A stretch of DNA of 52,530 nucleotides from Methylomonas rosea. Lineage in GTDB: Bacteria > Pseudomonadota > Gammaproteobacteria > Methylococcales > Methylomonadaceae. The position numbers were made by a program, and so were the translations under genes. Of this stretch, positions 16,468 to 24,424 are shown piece after piece (position 1 is the stretch's first letter; the number at the start of each line of letters is the position of its first letter). The stretch covers positions 1 through 52,530 of the forward strand of contig NZ_JANIBL010000034.1 in NCBI RefSeq assembly GCF_024505055.1. The letters run 5' to 3'. Under the pieces are notes generated by a model that was not told where the DNA came from, made no database searches, and saw only the letters and a program-made list of their open reading frames with translations.

Positions 16468-17363
16468 CAATTAAAGCGATTACCTCCTTAACCGGATTAA
16501 CAGCGGAAACACTAAGAGCCTGGGAACGTCGCTACGCCTGCATCATGCCGGCGCGGAACAGCACGGGGCGGCGTTTCTATTCTCAACAGGATTTGGAAAA
16601 ATTGACGCTGTTGGTCAATCTGACCCGAAAGGGCCATCCCATCGGCAAGCTGGCTACCCTGGACAACCAGCAACTACAAGATTTTCAGAAACAAGTCAGC
16701 GTTCAACCGTCCGAAGAGCAATCGCCGCTACTGGCGCAGATCATCGATTCGTTGAAACAATATCGCATCGAACGTTGCGAACAGTTGTTGAAGAAGGCTC
16801 TGATCGCTGCCGAGCCGTTGGACTACGCCAGAGACATTTTGTTGCCTGCCTTGCAGACAGTGGGAGAGCTTTGGCACGATGGGAAATTAAATATCGCCCA
16901 GGAACACATGTTTTCCAGCTGTATCAAGCGGATTGTGTTGAGCATGGTGAACAATTTGCATCACCACTCTAAAAACAATCCGGGCATGCTGTTTGCCACG
17001 CCAAGTGGCGACCCGCATGAGTTCGGGATTTTGGTGAGCTGCTTGATCGCTGCCAATCAGGGCTACAACTGCTACTATTTGGGTGCGGACCTGCCGGCCA
17101 AGGATATTATCGAGGCCTGTCAGCACTTGAAGCCGGACGTGATAGTCATGGGATTGGTAAAGACCCCGCCGGAGCAAGTAACCCTCGACGAATTGCAGCT
17201 GATAATAGATTCAGTCAACAGCGAGGCCACCCAGGTATGGCTGGGTGGCAGTGGGGCTTATTTTTACTACGCGCAATTGCAAAATGATTTAAGTAATTGC
17301 GAATTGATCACCGATATCGATCATTTCAACGCCAAAGCCCAGCAACAGCAGTTGTCCAACTGA
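16461..17363 (+). CDS. CarH/LitR-type MerR regulator with B12-binding photoreceptor domain
   Basis: The 300-residue protein has a MerR-type winged-helix DNA-binding domain (about 1-70; LRAWERRY and RRFYSQQDLEKL), a four-helix B12-cap domain (about 85-165) and a Rossmann cobalamin-binding domain (about 175-290). The cap carries W138 and E148-H149, the W-x9-EH signature of AdoCbl photoreceptors. The Rossmann part carries D184-P185-H186-E187-F188-G189, the DxHxxG motif whose His is the lower cobalt ligand. By family knowledge such proteins are dark repressors that are disrupted by light. The gene is divergent from the sigma-hflKC-ftsH genes across an 85-bp region with overlapping promoters and a candidate operator. 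The ribosome site is weak. Confidence 0.9.
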   Translation: MYSIKAITSLTGLTAETLRAWERRYACIMPARNSTGRRFYSQQDLEKLTLLVNLTRKGHPIGKLATLDNQQLQDFQKQVSVQPSEEQSPLLAQIIDSLKQYRIERCEQLLKKALIAAEPLDYARDILLPALQTVGELWHDGKLNIAQEHMFSSCIKRIVLSMVNNLHHHSKNNPGMLFATPSGDPHEFGILVSCLIAANQGYNCYYLGADLPAKDIIEACQHLKPDVIVMGLVKTPPEQVTLDELQLIIDSVNSEATQVWLGGSGAYFYYAQLQNDLSNCELITDIDHFNAKAQQQQLSN

Positions 17364-17570
17364 ATTACAGGCTAAATCCAGACAACGTGCCGCAGATGAT
17401 TCGCTAACGGCAGCTTATCGAAGGTCGGGCTGGCCGAAACGCTGACATTGGTATGGATATTCCCGTTATTTTTAGTTCGCTCAAGAACTTTTCTCGAAAG
17501 CTTCTACACACTGGCAAGCAGCAATAAAGTTGCCGAAGCCATTCAATCAACCCGCTAACAGGTGAACGCT

Positions 17571-17777
17571 ATGAACGAAGATACATTCAACATGGAAATC
17601 AGAAAATTTCTGAAAACAGTCGGTATCAGTTCGCAACGCGAAATTGAGCATGCAGTGGCGAAAGCATTGGAATCCGGAAAATTAAGCGGTTCGGAAAGTA
17701 TCAGCGTGAAGATGACCTTGGAAGCGCCGGCGGTGGGCATCAGTCATTGTATTGAGGGGATTATCGCGCTGGAATGA
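17571..17777 (+). CDS. DUF6494 family small protein
   Basis: The 68-residue product starts MNEDTFNMEIRKFLKTVGI, with REIEHAVAKAL in the middle and HCIEGIIALE at the end, which I recognise as the DUF6494 pattern. The ATG at 17571 is chosen because AGGTG lies about 7 bases upstream; a GTG three codons earlier (17562) overlaps that ribosome site. Function is unknown. It stands alone on the plus strand after a 207-bp gap from the B12 regulator. Confidence 0.72.
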   Translation: MNEDTFNMEIRKFLKTVGISSQREIEHAVAKALESGKLSGSESISVKMTLEAPAVGISHCIEGIIALE

Positions 17778-17845
17778 CGGGCGCATTTTTTGAGAGGGCA
17801 GCAGACCAGGGTGAGTTCACGCTGGTCGCATAGCCTGAGGACGGT

Positions 17846-17950
17846 TTATGACGCGGATTCTTTCTTAGCTTTTTTCGCGGCTTTTTTTTCTTTCGGGCTT
17901 GAAGCCGGTTGTTTCTTGGTTTCCTTATTGCTTTTTTGGGCTTTGCTCAT
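17846..17950 (-). CDS. conserved Lys-rich mini-protein (34 aa)
   Basis: This gene encodes MSKAQKSNKETKKQPASSPK followed by a run of Lys/Ala ending ESAS. Twelve of 34 residues are Lys and it is strongly basic and probably unfolded. A perfect AGGAG ribosome site lies 8 bases before the ATG at 17950, and the MSK-QKSNKE-KKQPA pattern resembles a small hypothetical protein I have seen in other gammaproteobacteria. A nucleic-acid or ribosome-binding role is only a guess. It is convergent with the DUF6494 gene. Confidence 0.65.
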   Translation of the reverse strand: MSKAQKSNKETKKQPASSPKEKKAAKKAKKESAS

Positions 17951-18103
17951 GCTGTTGGCTCCTTGGTATTGATGGTTTTGTCCGGTAAATAATCAAATGA
18001 TGCCTGTATGCCAGTGAACACCAACGACTTGAAATAACCCGTAAACGAAGTTATACACCTATTCGGCGCTGCGAATCGGTGTGGATTACCGTTGCCAAGT
18101 TTC

Positions 18104-18217
18104 ATTAACCCGGCCATTAAATTCCCTGGACTCGTCATTCTCGCGAAGGCGGGAATCTAGGATAGCCGCTGGGCTCCCGCCTGCGCGGGAGCGACGATAT
18201 TTCGGGGCCGGGTTAAT
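18104..18217. repeat. MITE-like palindromic element, copy 1
   Basis: The 114-bp element is bounded by a perfect 12-bp inverted repeat, ATTAACCCGGCC (18104-18115) and GGCCGGGTTAAT (18206-18217). Inside are two nested palindromes, an arm with CGTCATTC and GGCGGGAAT and an arm with GCTCCCGC and GCGGGAGC. A second, diverged copy is at 35250-35361. No transposase is present, so this would be a non-autonomous element. It fills much of the 470-bp gap 17951-18420, in which no other gene was seen. Confidence 0.75.
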
Positions 18218-18420
18218 AAGCGGGCAGAATGTCAAACAAAGTATGCCGCGCGGTACTTGCAAATAGTCCTGATCTCCGCATTGTTCAATGCGTAAGACCC
18301 GTAAAATCAACAAACTAGCGTCCGAAATACGCGGATGACAAATTTTTACATGTCCTTCATAATCAACCAACGGCAAGTTTGCTCAAATAAGCCTTTTCGG
18401 TACTTTCGCCAGTTCAAGTC

Positions 18421-19230
18421 ATGAATGAGATCACTTACGACATCGATAGTTTACTGATCGCCTGCATGTTGCTGGGATCCATGGCAGTGACAATCGAGCT
18501 GGGTTATCGCTTGGGTTTACGGATTAAACCTAAGGTGGACGATAATTTCAAAGCCCATGTCAATTCCATTTCCGGGTCCTTACTCGGCATTCTGGCATTG
18601 TTGCTGGGTTTTACCTTCTCGTTATCCTTACAGCGTTATGACAGTCGTAGCGAGGCGGTGGTCGACGAAGCCAATGCCATCGGCACCGCCTATTTGCGCG
18701 CGCAGTTATTGCCGAAGCCGGTACGCGAAGAAGTAAGCGGCTTAATACGCAACTATCTGGATTTGCGGGTCAGAACCGGCTATGTCGACTTAACCCAGCA
18801 TGGGCAGAGGGAGTTACTGATCGCGGAGGCCGGACGCATGCAAGCAAAGCTTTGGGATTATGCCAGGCAAGCGAATGAACAGGCACCCAGTCCGGTGACC
18901 ACTGGTTTGTTTATCCCTGCCTTGAACGATTTGATCGATAATTTCGGCAAACGCGATGCCGAGGTGAATCGGCATGTACCCGAGTTGGTGCTGGGGTTGT
19001 TGTACATCACCTTTGTGATAAGCGGGGCTCTGGTCGGCTATACCAACGGTCTGGCCGGGCATCGCACATCGTTTGTTACTTATATTATGGTCTGGCTGAT
19101 TGTGGTAATGGTGTTCATTATTCTGGATTTGGATCGGCCGTATCGGGGCGTAATCCGGGTGAGTCAGCAGAGTTTGATCGATTTGCAGGCAGCTATTCGC
19201 GATGATGGAGCCGCCGATAACCGGCATTAG
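18421..19230 (+). CDS. bestrophin-like (DUF4239) membrane protein
   Basis: The 269-residue protein has two N-terminal membrane helices (about 8-28 and 50-68), a long soluble segment with EAVVDEANAIGTAYLRAQLLP near 78-98, and two C-terminal helices (about 188-208 and 215-238), ending DLDRPYRGVIRVSQQSL. This is the layout of bacterial bestrophin-like proteins. A role as an ion channel is proposed for the family but not shown. It is followed after 28 bp by an SRPBCC gene on the same strand. Confidence 0.8.
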   Translation: MNEITYDIDSLLIACMLLGSMAVTIELGYRLGLRIKPKVDDNFKAHVNSISGSLLGILALLLGFTFSLSLQRYDSRSEAVVDEANAIGTAYLRAQLLPKPVREEVSGLIRNYLDLRVRTGYVDLTQHGQRELLIAEAGRMQAKLWDYARQANEQAPSPVTTGLFIPALNDLIDNFGKRDAEVNRHVPELVLGLLYITFVISGALVGYTNGLAGHRTSFVTYIMVWLIVVMVFIILDLDRPYRGVIRVSQQSLIDLQAAIRDDGAADNRH

Positions 19231-19258
19231 TATTTTTTAACAACCGGAGAATTTCGCC

Positions 19259-19792
19259 ATGTTGGACATTATCCTGATCCTCGTTGCAGTGATTATTCTG
19301 ATTATTCTGGCATTGGCCAGCAGACAGCCGGATACTTTTCAGGTTTCCCGGTCCATCAGTATGGCCGCGCCGCCGGCAACGGTTTTTACCCAAATTAACG
19401 ATTTGCAGAATTGGCAGGCTTGGTCGCCCTGGGCCAAACTTGACCCCAATGCCAAAAACAGCTTTTCAGGGCCGCAAGCCGGTGCCGGTGCCAACATGAG
19501 TTGGGCCGGCAATAATAAAGTAGGCGAGGGCAGTATGACCATTGTCGAGAGTCGCCCGCACGACTTGATCCGTTTCAAACTCGATTTTCTTAAACCGTTT
19601 AAAGCCAGCAATACCGCCGAGTTTACCTTCACATCCGCAGGGGAAAATACTGTTGTGGTCTGGAGTATGTCCGGCAAAAATAATTTCATCGGCAAACTCA
19701 TGAGCCTGATCATGAATTGCGACAAAATGGTGGGCGGTCAGTTTGAGCAGGGCTTGTCGGCTATCAAAGCGATAGTGGAGGGGGCCGGTTAG
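19259..19792 (+). CDS. membrane-anchored SRPBCC family protein
   Basis: The 177-residue protein has one N-terminal membrane helix (about 3-20) followed by an SRPBCC/polyketide-cyclase-like domain: SRSISMAAPPATVFTQINDLQNWQAWSPWAKLDP, a GPQAGAGANMSWAGN strand pair and a C-terminal helix with FEQGLSAIKAIVE. This matches the common K(+)-transport-like SRPBCC family. Ligand unknown. It is probably co-transcribed with the bestrophin-like gene upstream. Confidence 0.82.
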   Translation: MLDIILILVAVIILIILALASRQPDTFQVSRSISMAAPPATVFTQINDLQNWQAWSPWAKLDPNAKNSFSGPQAGAGANMSWAGNNKVGEGSMTIVESRPHDLIRFKLDFLKPFKASNTAEFTFTSAGENTVVVWSMSGKNNFIGKLMSLIMNCDKMVGGQFEQGLSAIKAIVEGAG

Positions 19793-19865
19793 ATTGGATT
19801 GAATAGCTTGGTCAGAGGGTAAACGAATATTTCCAAATGGAGGCGTCGATATTCAGTTGAATAAA

Positions 19866-20267
19866 TCACGCCACCCAATTTTCCAATAACAAGCCCTGTA
19901 CACGCTCGAATTCGCGCAAATTGTTACTCACCAGGATTAGCCCTTGACTGCGGGCGTGGGCCGCAATATGCAGGTCATTAATGCCGATGGTTTGGCCGAT
20001 TTGTTCCAGCGCGGCGCGGATGCTGCCATAGTGGTAGGCGGCGGTATCTCCGTAAGGCAATATCTGTAAACGGCTGCAAAAATCTTCGACTACAGTAAGG
20101 TTTCTAGCGGGGAATTGGCTTTTCTCGGTACCGTGTACCAACTCGGCGAGCGTGATAGCGGAAATCGCCATACGTCCATGTTGGTTATTGAATTTAGTCA
20201 ATACTTCTAGCGGCCGTCGCTTGATAACGTAGATGACAATGTTGGTGTCGAGCAGGTATTTCAGCAT
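19866..20267 (-). CDS. vapC: VapC toxin, PIN-domain ribonuclease
   Basis: The 133-residue PIN protein has the acidic site D7 (LLDTNIVIYVIK), E42 (AITLAELVHG) and D98 (INDLHIAAHA); the terminal SNN at 114-116 takes the place of the last acidic position. VapC toxins cut tRNA or rRNA. The gene starts 9 bp after vapB, the standard type II antitoxin-toxin order. The sequence is intact, so the module is likely active. Confidence 0.93.
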   Translation of the reverse strand: MLKYLLDTNIVIYVIKRRPLEVLTKFNNQHGRMAISAITLAELVHGTEKSQFPARNLTVVEDFCSRLQILPYGDTAAYHYGSIRAALEQIGQTIGINDLHIAAHARSQGLILVSNNLREFERVQGLLLENWVA

Positions 20268-20276
20268 GGGTTTTGC

Positions 20277-20510
20277 CTAAAAACTGTCACGCTCAGTTTG
20301 CTGTTGGCTGGCGCGCTCGGTCATGAAATCGTCGCTGACCGTCGGACCATTCAAAAAAAAGCTATCCCATGTGGATTCTGCCGGCGCTATGATGCGCTCT
20401 TGACCGATGACCCGAACTTCAACTTTCTTAACGGAATCGGGAAAACGCATATCGGCGGGGAGGCGCACTGCTTGACTGCGGTTATTAGTGAAAATCGTGC
20501 TCGTAGACAT
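20277..20510 (-). CDS. vapB: VapB antitoxin, AbrB-type
   Basis: The 77-residue antitoxin starts MSTSTIFTNNRSQAVRLP, the swapped-hairpin AbrB DNA-binding motif of VapB/MvaT-like antitoxins. The C-terminal 35 residues are polar and expected to wrap VapC. The ATG at 20510 is chosen because AGGTGG lies 6 bases upstream; a GTG three codons earlier lies within that ribosome site. It lies 9 bp before vapC and has its own promoter. Confidence 0.9.
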   Translation of the reverse strand: MSTSTIFTNNRSQAVRLPADMRFPDSVKKVEVRVIGQERIIAPAESTWDSFFLNGPTVSDDFMTERASQQQTERDSF

Positions 20511-20540
20511 GGTTGCCACCTGGTATTTGTATATGGCAAG

Positions 20541-20570
20541 ACTATATCCTTAGATTTGTTTAAAAATCAA
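20541..20570 (-). promoter_or_regulatory. promoter of vapBC
   Basis: On the minus strand TTGATT (complement 20565-20570), an 18-bp spacer and TATAGT (complement 20541-20546) form a sound sigma-70 promoter about 30 bases before the vapB ATG. VapBC is expected to bind near it. Confidence 0.55.
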
Positions 20571-20622
20571 TACCTTTCTTGGCACCAAGAGAGGCCAATA
20601 AGGCCGCATCGGCAATAGCAAG

Positions 20623-20856
20623 CTAATCCTGGATTTCTGCCCACGAACTCTGCAAATAAAGCGCCTCAACCTTTTGTCTTGCCCAGGGCGTCTTGCGCAA
20701 AAACTTCAGACTGGAGGTAATGCTGGGGTCTTTGGCAAAGCAATTGATGTCGATGCGGCTGGCCAATTCCGCCCAGCCGTATTTTTCCACCAAACGGGTC
20801 AGCAGTGTTTCCAGTGTGATGCCATGCAATGGATCTTGCTTGCCGGGTTTAGTCAT
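20623..20856 (-). CDS. VF530/DUF2132 family DNA-binding protein
   Basis: The 77-residue protein has [32 protein letters not shown] and [20 protein letters not shown], the hallmark of the VF530 family, small helical proteins suggested to bind DNA. Length is normal for the family. Its ATG lies inside the end of the upstream RRM gene, overlapping by 8 bases, so translation is probably coupled. Confidence 0.9.
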   Translation of the reverse strand: MTKPGKQDPLHGITLETLLTRLVEKYGWAELASRIDINCFAKDPSITSSLKFLRKTPWARQKVEALYLQSSWAEIQD

Positions 20857-21112
20857 CGGCGGCTTCGCCAGGGTTGGTTTCGGCCTTTTTCACGCGAATG
20901 CGGTTGCCTTCCATTTCCAGACCATTCAGGGTCTTGATGGCGGCCTTGGCTTCGCCGGCCTTGGGCATTTCCACAAAGCCGAAGCCTTTCGAACTATTGG
21001 TGTCTTTGTCCATCACCAGTGAGCAGGATTGTACGCTGCCGTGTTCCGCGAACATGGCCCGTAATTCGGTTTCGGTGGTGGTGCGGGGAAGATTGCGTAT
21101 CAGTAGTTTCAT
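20849..21112 (-). CDS. RRM-type RNA-binding protein
   Basis: The 87-residue protein is a single RNA-recognition motif: RNP2 LLIRNLP at 3-9 and RNP1 KGFGFVEM near 42-49, then [23 protein letters not shown]. Bacterial single-RRM proteins bind single-stranded RNA, often in cold or stress responses. The C-terminus is a short acidic tail. It overlaps the following VF530 gene by 8 bases. Confidence 0.93.
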   Translation of the reverse strand: MKLLIRNLPRTTTETELRAMFAEHGSVQSCSLVMDKDTNSSKGFGFVEMPKAGEAKAAIKTLNGLEMEGNRIRVKKAETNPGEAADD

Positions 21113-21367
21113 GGGTTTGCTTGTTTATGCTAAAGGGTCGCAACTATACAACTTATCGGATTGGGCTTTTTTGCTAAATACGCGCTGTGCTGCAAGCGGT
21201 TTAGGTTTTGTCGGTTATACGACAATAAATCGGCTAGCCAATGCGCAGCGATACGCTTTATTTCTGCGCAAACCCGACAATTCGCCGAGTTTGGCGGGCT
21301 CGCTGACGGCGGATTACCGTGGTGCGATTATTGCTGCAATGTGGTTTTCCATCACCGGATCGGTACT

Positions 21368-21775
21368 ATGCGCTACGAACCTTACCAAGAAGAATATGAT
21401 GCGGCTCAATCCATGAGCGATGAAGATCTGTTGGAATATTTTATGTATCGCATCGTCGAAATGGACGAAGTCTGGGGTTTGAAAGAAAGCCGGCAATGGA
21501 TTTTGCGAGTGGTGGACGGCCATGAAACCTTGCCGGTCTGGCCGTACCGGCGTTATGCCGACGAGGCGGCGGTCGGCGACTGGGAAAACATGATAGGTGT
21601 GGCGGAGACGCTGGATTTTTTTATGTATCAGGTTTTGAACAAACTGACGGCGCAGGGTGTGCTGGTGGAAATCATGCCCAGAAAAGCGGCGGCCGGCTGT
21701 CTAATCAGCCCGCAACGGCTGTTTAATTTTCTGGAGGGCATGCGCGAGTCGCGAGACTTTGTGTTGGACGATTAA
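21368..21775 (+). CDS. DUF2750-like protein of unknown function
   Basis: The 135-residue product from the ATG at 21368 is acidic and starts MRYEPYQEEYDAAQSMSDED. It has WGLKESRQWILRVVDGHETLPVWPYRRYA and a C-terminal LISPQRLFNFLEGMRE, which resembles DUF2750 proteins. A longer open frame from 21161 has a Cys-rich leader without homology features and is not preferred. Function unknown. It is divergent from the RRM gene across about 255 bp. Confidence 0.65.
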   Translation: MRYEPYQEEYDAAQSMSDEDLLEYFMYRIVEMDEVWGLKESRQWILRVVDGHETLPVWPYRRYADEAAVGDWENMIGVAETLDFFMYQVLNKLTAQGVLVEIMPRKAAAGCLISPQRLFNFLEGMRESRDFVLDD

Positions 21776-21947
21776 CTCCGTTCCGGCAAGTCAATCTAGC
21801 CCCCAGCCGAGCTTGCAGTACGCGGGAGTACCAATATTGCGGCTGTGGCGATTAGTCTTCAGCAAAACCTGAGTTGGCGTTCAGCAACGTATCAATCCGT
21901 TTAAAAATGTTAGAGTAAACACCTGCTAATCGGTCTTTAGAGGTGTT

Positions 21948-23648
21948 ATGCACTATTGGGTTTTCTCCGGCGCTAGATATTCGGCGGCTTGGCTGTTGCT
22001 GGCAAGTCTTCTGTCCAGCGTGACACAGGCCGATGTTTATCGGCTATCGATCTCGGAAAAGGCTATCAATCTGATTGGCGAAACCCAGCAGGCCGTGCTC
22101 GCGGACGAGGCTCTGCCGGCGCCTACCTTGCATTGGCGGGAAGGAGAGGATGTGACCTTGCAAGTCACTAATCTGCTCAAAGAACCGACCTCGATACACT
22201 GGCACGGCATCATTCTGCCTTACCAAATGGACGGTGTGCCGGGCATTAGTTTCGACGGCATAGCACCCGGCCGGACCTTTACCTATCAATTTAAAGTTAA
22301 GCAAAGCGGCACCTACTGGTATCACGGTCATTCCGGGATGCAGGAACAACAGGGCTTGTTTGGCGCGCTGATCATAGCCCCGCAACAGGAGCAGCAAACA
22401 GTAGATCGCGATTATGTGGTCATGCTGTCCGATTGGCCGCGTGCCGACCCGGAGCGGACCATGGCCCGCTTGAAAAAACAAAGTGACTATTACAATTTTC
22501 AGCAGCGCACGGTAGGCGATTTCTTCGCCGATGTTCAACGCTTGGGTTTTTGGGAAACCGTTAGTGATCGTCTGGCCTGGGGCGAAATGCGCATGGAACC
22601 CACTGACTTGGCCGACGTGACCGGTGCCAATTATCGCTTCTTAATCAACGGCCAAACCTCGGAAGCGAAACCGCTTTATCTGTTCAAACCCGGTGAAAAA
22701 GTGCGTTTGCGCTTTATCAACGCCTCGGCGATGACGCATTTTGATGTGCGCTTGCCGGGTCTGAAAATGACCGTGATTGCCGCAGACGGACAACCCGTCG
22801 AACCGGTTGCTGTGGCGGAATTTCGGATTGCGGTCGCGGAAACCTACGATGTGTTGGTGCAGCCGCAAACCGAACAGGCTTACAGTATTTTTGCCGAAGC
22901 GATGGATCGCAGCGGTTATGCTAGCGCTACGTTGACTCCACGCGCAGACTTGCAAGCCTCGTTGCCGACAATGCGCCCCATGACCTTGTTGACTTTAGCG
23001 GATATGGGCGGCGAGCATGCCGTCCACGCTGCTCATCAAACATCGGTTCAGCCGGTTGCCGGCGAGGAAGTTGGTCACGCGTATAAGGAACACTCGGCTA
23101 CACCCGTCCCCACCATGACTGAACACGCCGGCCATCGGCAAACAACAGCCGAGACAGCGCCAAATCCGCATGCCGGGCATGTCATGCCTGTTGCGGATAC
23201 CAGCGATACAGGAAAGCCCTTGAGCTATAACCAGTTAATTGCCACGCAACCGAATCACGCGCTGATGGGACCGCCGGACCGGGAAATCACGCTAAGGCTA
23301 ACCGGCAATATGCAACGCTACATCTGGTCGTTCGACGATACCAAATATGCCGATGCTGAGCCGATACGGGTCAAGTTCGGCGAGCGGATTCGTTTCACCT
23401 ATGTCAACGAAACCATGATGAACCACCCTATCCATATCCACGGCCTCTGGCAGTATCTGGATAATGGTAACGGCATGTACAATCCGAAAAAACATGTGAT
23501 CAACGTCAAGCCCGGCCAAACTGTCAGCGTCGATGTGCCGGCGGATGCGGAAGGCGAGTGGGCCTTTCATTGTCATTTGCTGTATCACATGGATACCGGC
23601 ATGTTTCGTAAATTGATCGTGGAAAGGGCGGAACATGTGCATCCGTAA
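21948..23648 (+). CDS. copA: CopA, multicopper oxidase of copper resistance
   Basis: The 566-residue periplasmic oxidase carries a cleavable signal (about 1-28) and three cupredoxin domains. Copper ligands are visible as HWHG (84-87), WYHGH (124-128), HPIHIHGLW and WAFHCHLLYHMDTGMF near the C-terminus. A Met/His-rich insert with HAGH repeats near 350-415 should bind copper. It oxidises Cu(I) in the periplasm. It overlaps copB by 14 bases. Confidence 0.95.
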   Translation: MHYWVFSGARYSAAWLLLASLLSSVTQADVYRLSISEKAINLIGETQQAVLADEALPAPTLHWREGEDVTLQVTNLLKEPTSIHWHGIILPYQMDGVPGISFDGIAPGRTFTYQFKVKQSGTYWYHGHSGMQEQQGLFGALIIAPQQEQQTVDRDYVVMLSDWPRADPERTMARLKKQSDYYNFQQRTVGDFFADVQRLGFWETVSDRLAWGEMRMEPTDLADVTGANYRFLINGQTSEAKPLYLFKPGEKVRLRFINASAMTHFDVRLPGLKMTVIAADGQPVEPVAVAEFRIAVAETYDVLVQPQTEQAYSIFAEAMDRSGYASATLTPRADLQASLPTMRPMTLLTLADMGGEHAVHAAHQTSVQPVAGEEVGHAYKEHSATPVPTMTEHAGHRQTTAETAPNPHAGHVMPVADTSDTGKPLSYNQLIATQPNHALMGPPDREITLRLTGNMQRYIWSFDDTKYADAEPIRVKFGERIRFTYVNETMMNHPIHIHGLWQYLDNGNGMYNPKKHVINVKPGQTVSVDVPADAEGEWAFHCHLLYHMDTGMFRKLIVERAEHVHP

Positions 23649-24330
23649 GACTTTGCTTAGCCCCCGAAATATTTGGTTTTGTCTTGCGCTATTTTGTACC
23701 ACCGCAGCGGCGCACGACAGCGCTATGGTATTTAATCATTTCAAGGCCGACAGGCTGGAATACGAAGGCAATCAAGGCTTGCATCTGTTCAAATGGGATG
23801 TGCAGAACTGGACCGGTACGGACGAAAACAAGCTCTGGTTGAAATCGGAAGGCGATTATTCCGCCGATCAAAATATCTTCGGCCGCGCCGATTTACAGAT
23901 CCTTTACAGTCGCAATATCGACACCTATTGGGATTTTCAGATCGGCGCCCGGCGGGCGATAGAGCCCGAACGCACCTTTGATGCGGTCATCGGCTTTCAA
24001 GGGCTGGCGCCGTATTCTATCGAAGTGGACAGCGCGATGTTCATCAACGAGAAAGGCAATGTGCTGGGGCGTTTGACGCTGGGTTACGAAATGCTATTGA
24101 CTCAGCGGCTTATTTTACAGCCGCGCGTGGAAGTGAATGTGGCTGCCGAGGACATCCAAAATCGCGGTGTGAAAGCGGGCGTTACCGAATTTGAAGCGGG
24201 CTTTCGCTTGCGTTACGAGATCGAACGCGAATTTGCGCCCTATGTGGGTATGGACTATGTCGAGGAAGCATCGCTCCGCGAACACCAGCACAGCTTGCGC
24301 GGTGTAGTAGGCGTGCGAGTGTGGTATTGA
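23635..24330 (+). CDS. copB: CopB, outer-membrane copper resistance protein
   Basis: The 231-residue protein has a signal peptide (about 1-26, ending TAAAH) and a CopB beta-barrel domain: ADRLEYEGNQGLHLFKWDVQNWTGTDENKLWLKSEGD, RNIDTYWDFQIGAR and a C-terminal strand ending VRVWY. It lacks the Met-rich N-terminal repeats of the Pseudomonas form, so it is a short version. It overlaps copA by 14 bases and uses GGGCGG within copA as ribosome site. Confidence 0.92.
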   Translation: MCIRKTLLSPRNIWFCLALFCTTAAAHDSAMVFNHFKADRLEYEGNQGLHLFKWDVQNWTGTDENKLWLKSEGDYSADQNIFGRADLQILYSRNIDTYWDFQIGARRAIEPERTFDAVIGFQGLAPYSIEVDSAMFINEKGNVLGRLTLGYEMLLTQRLILQPRVEVNVAAEDIQNRGVKAGVTEFEAGFRLRYEIEREFAPYVGMDYVEEASLREHQHSLRGVVGVRVWY

Positions 24331-24372
24331 GCCGTTGCGGACCTGTATATTTTTGAAAAGTTAAAATCCAAT

Positions 24373-24400
24373 TTTTCACGCCAATGGGGATTGGTAAAAT
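24373..24400 (+). promoter_or_regulatory. candidate promoter of the RlmN/Cfr-like gene
   Basis: TTTTCA (24373-24378), 16 bp, TAAAAT (24395-24400). The spacer includes a CCAAT-GGGG-ATTGG hairpin. It lies 24 bp before the TTG start codon. Confidence 0.4.
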
Positions 24401-24424
24401 ATTGGAATAGCCAGGAGATATTTT

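Noticed and set aside
18086..18376. 96-residue minus-strand open frame
   Set aside because: Covers the palindromic element and has no ribosome site or family features.
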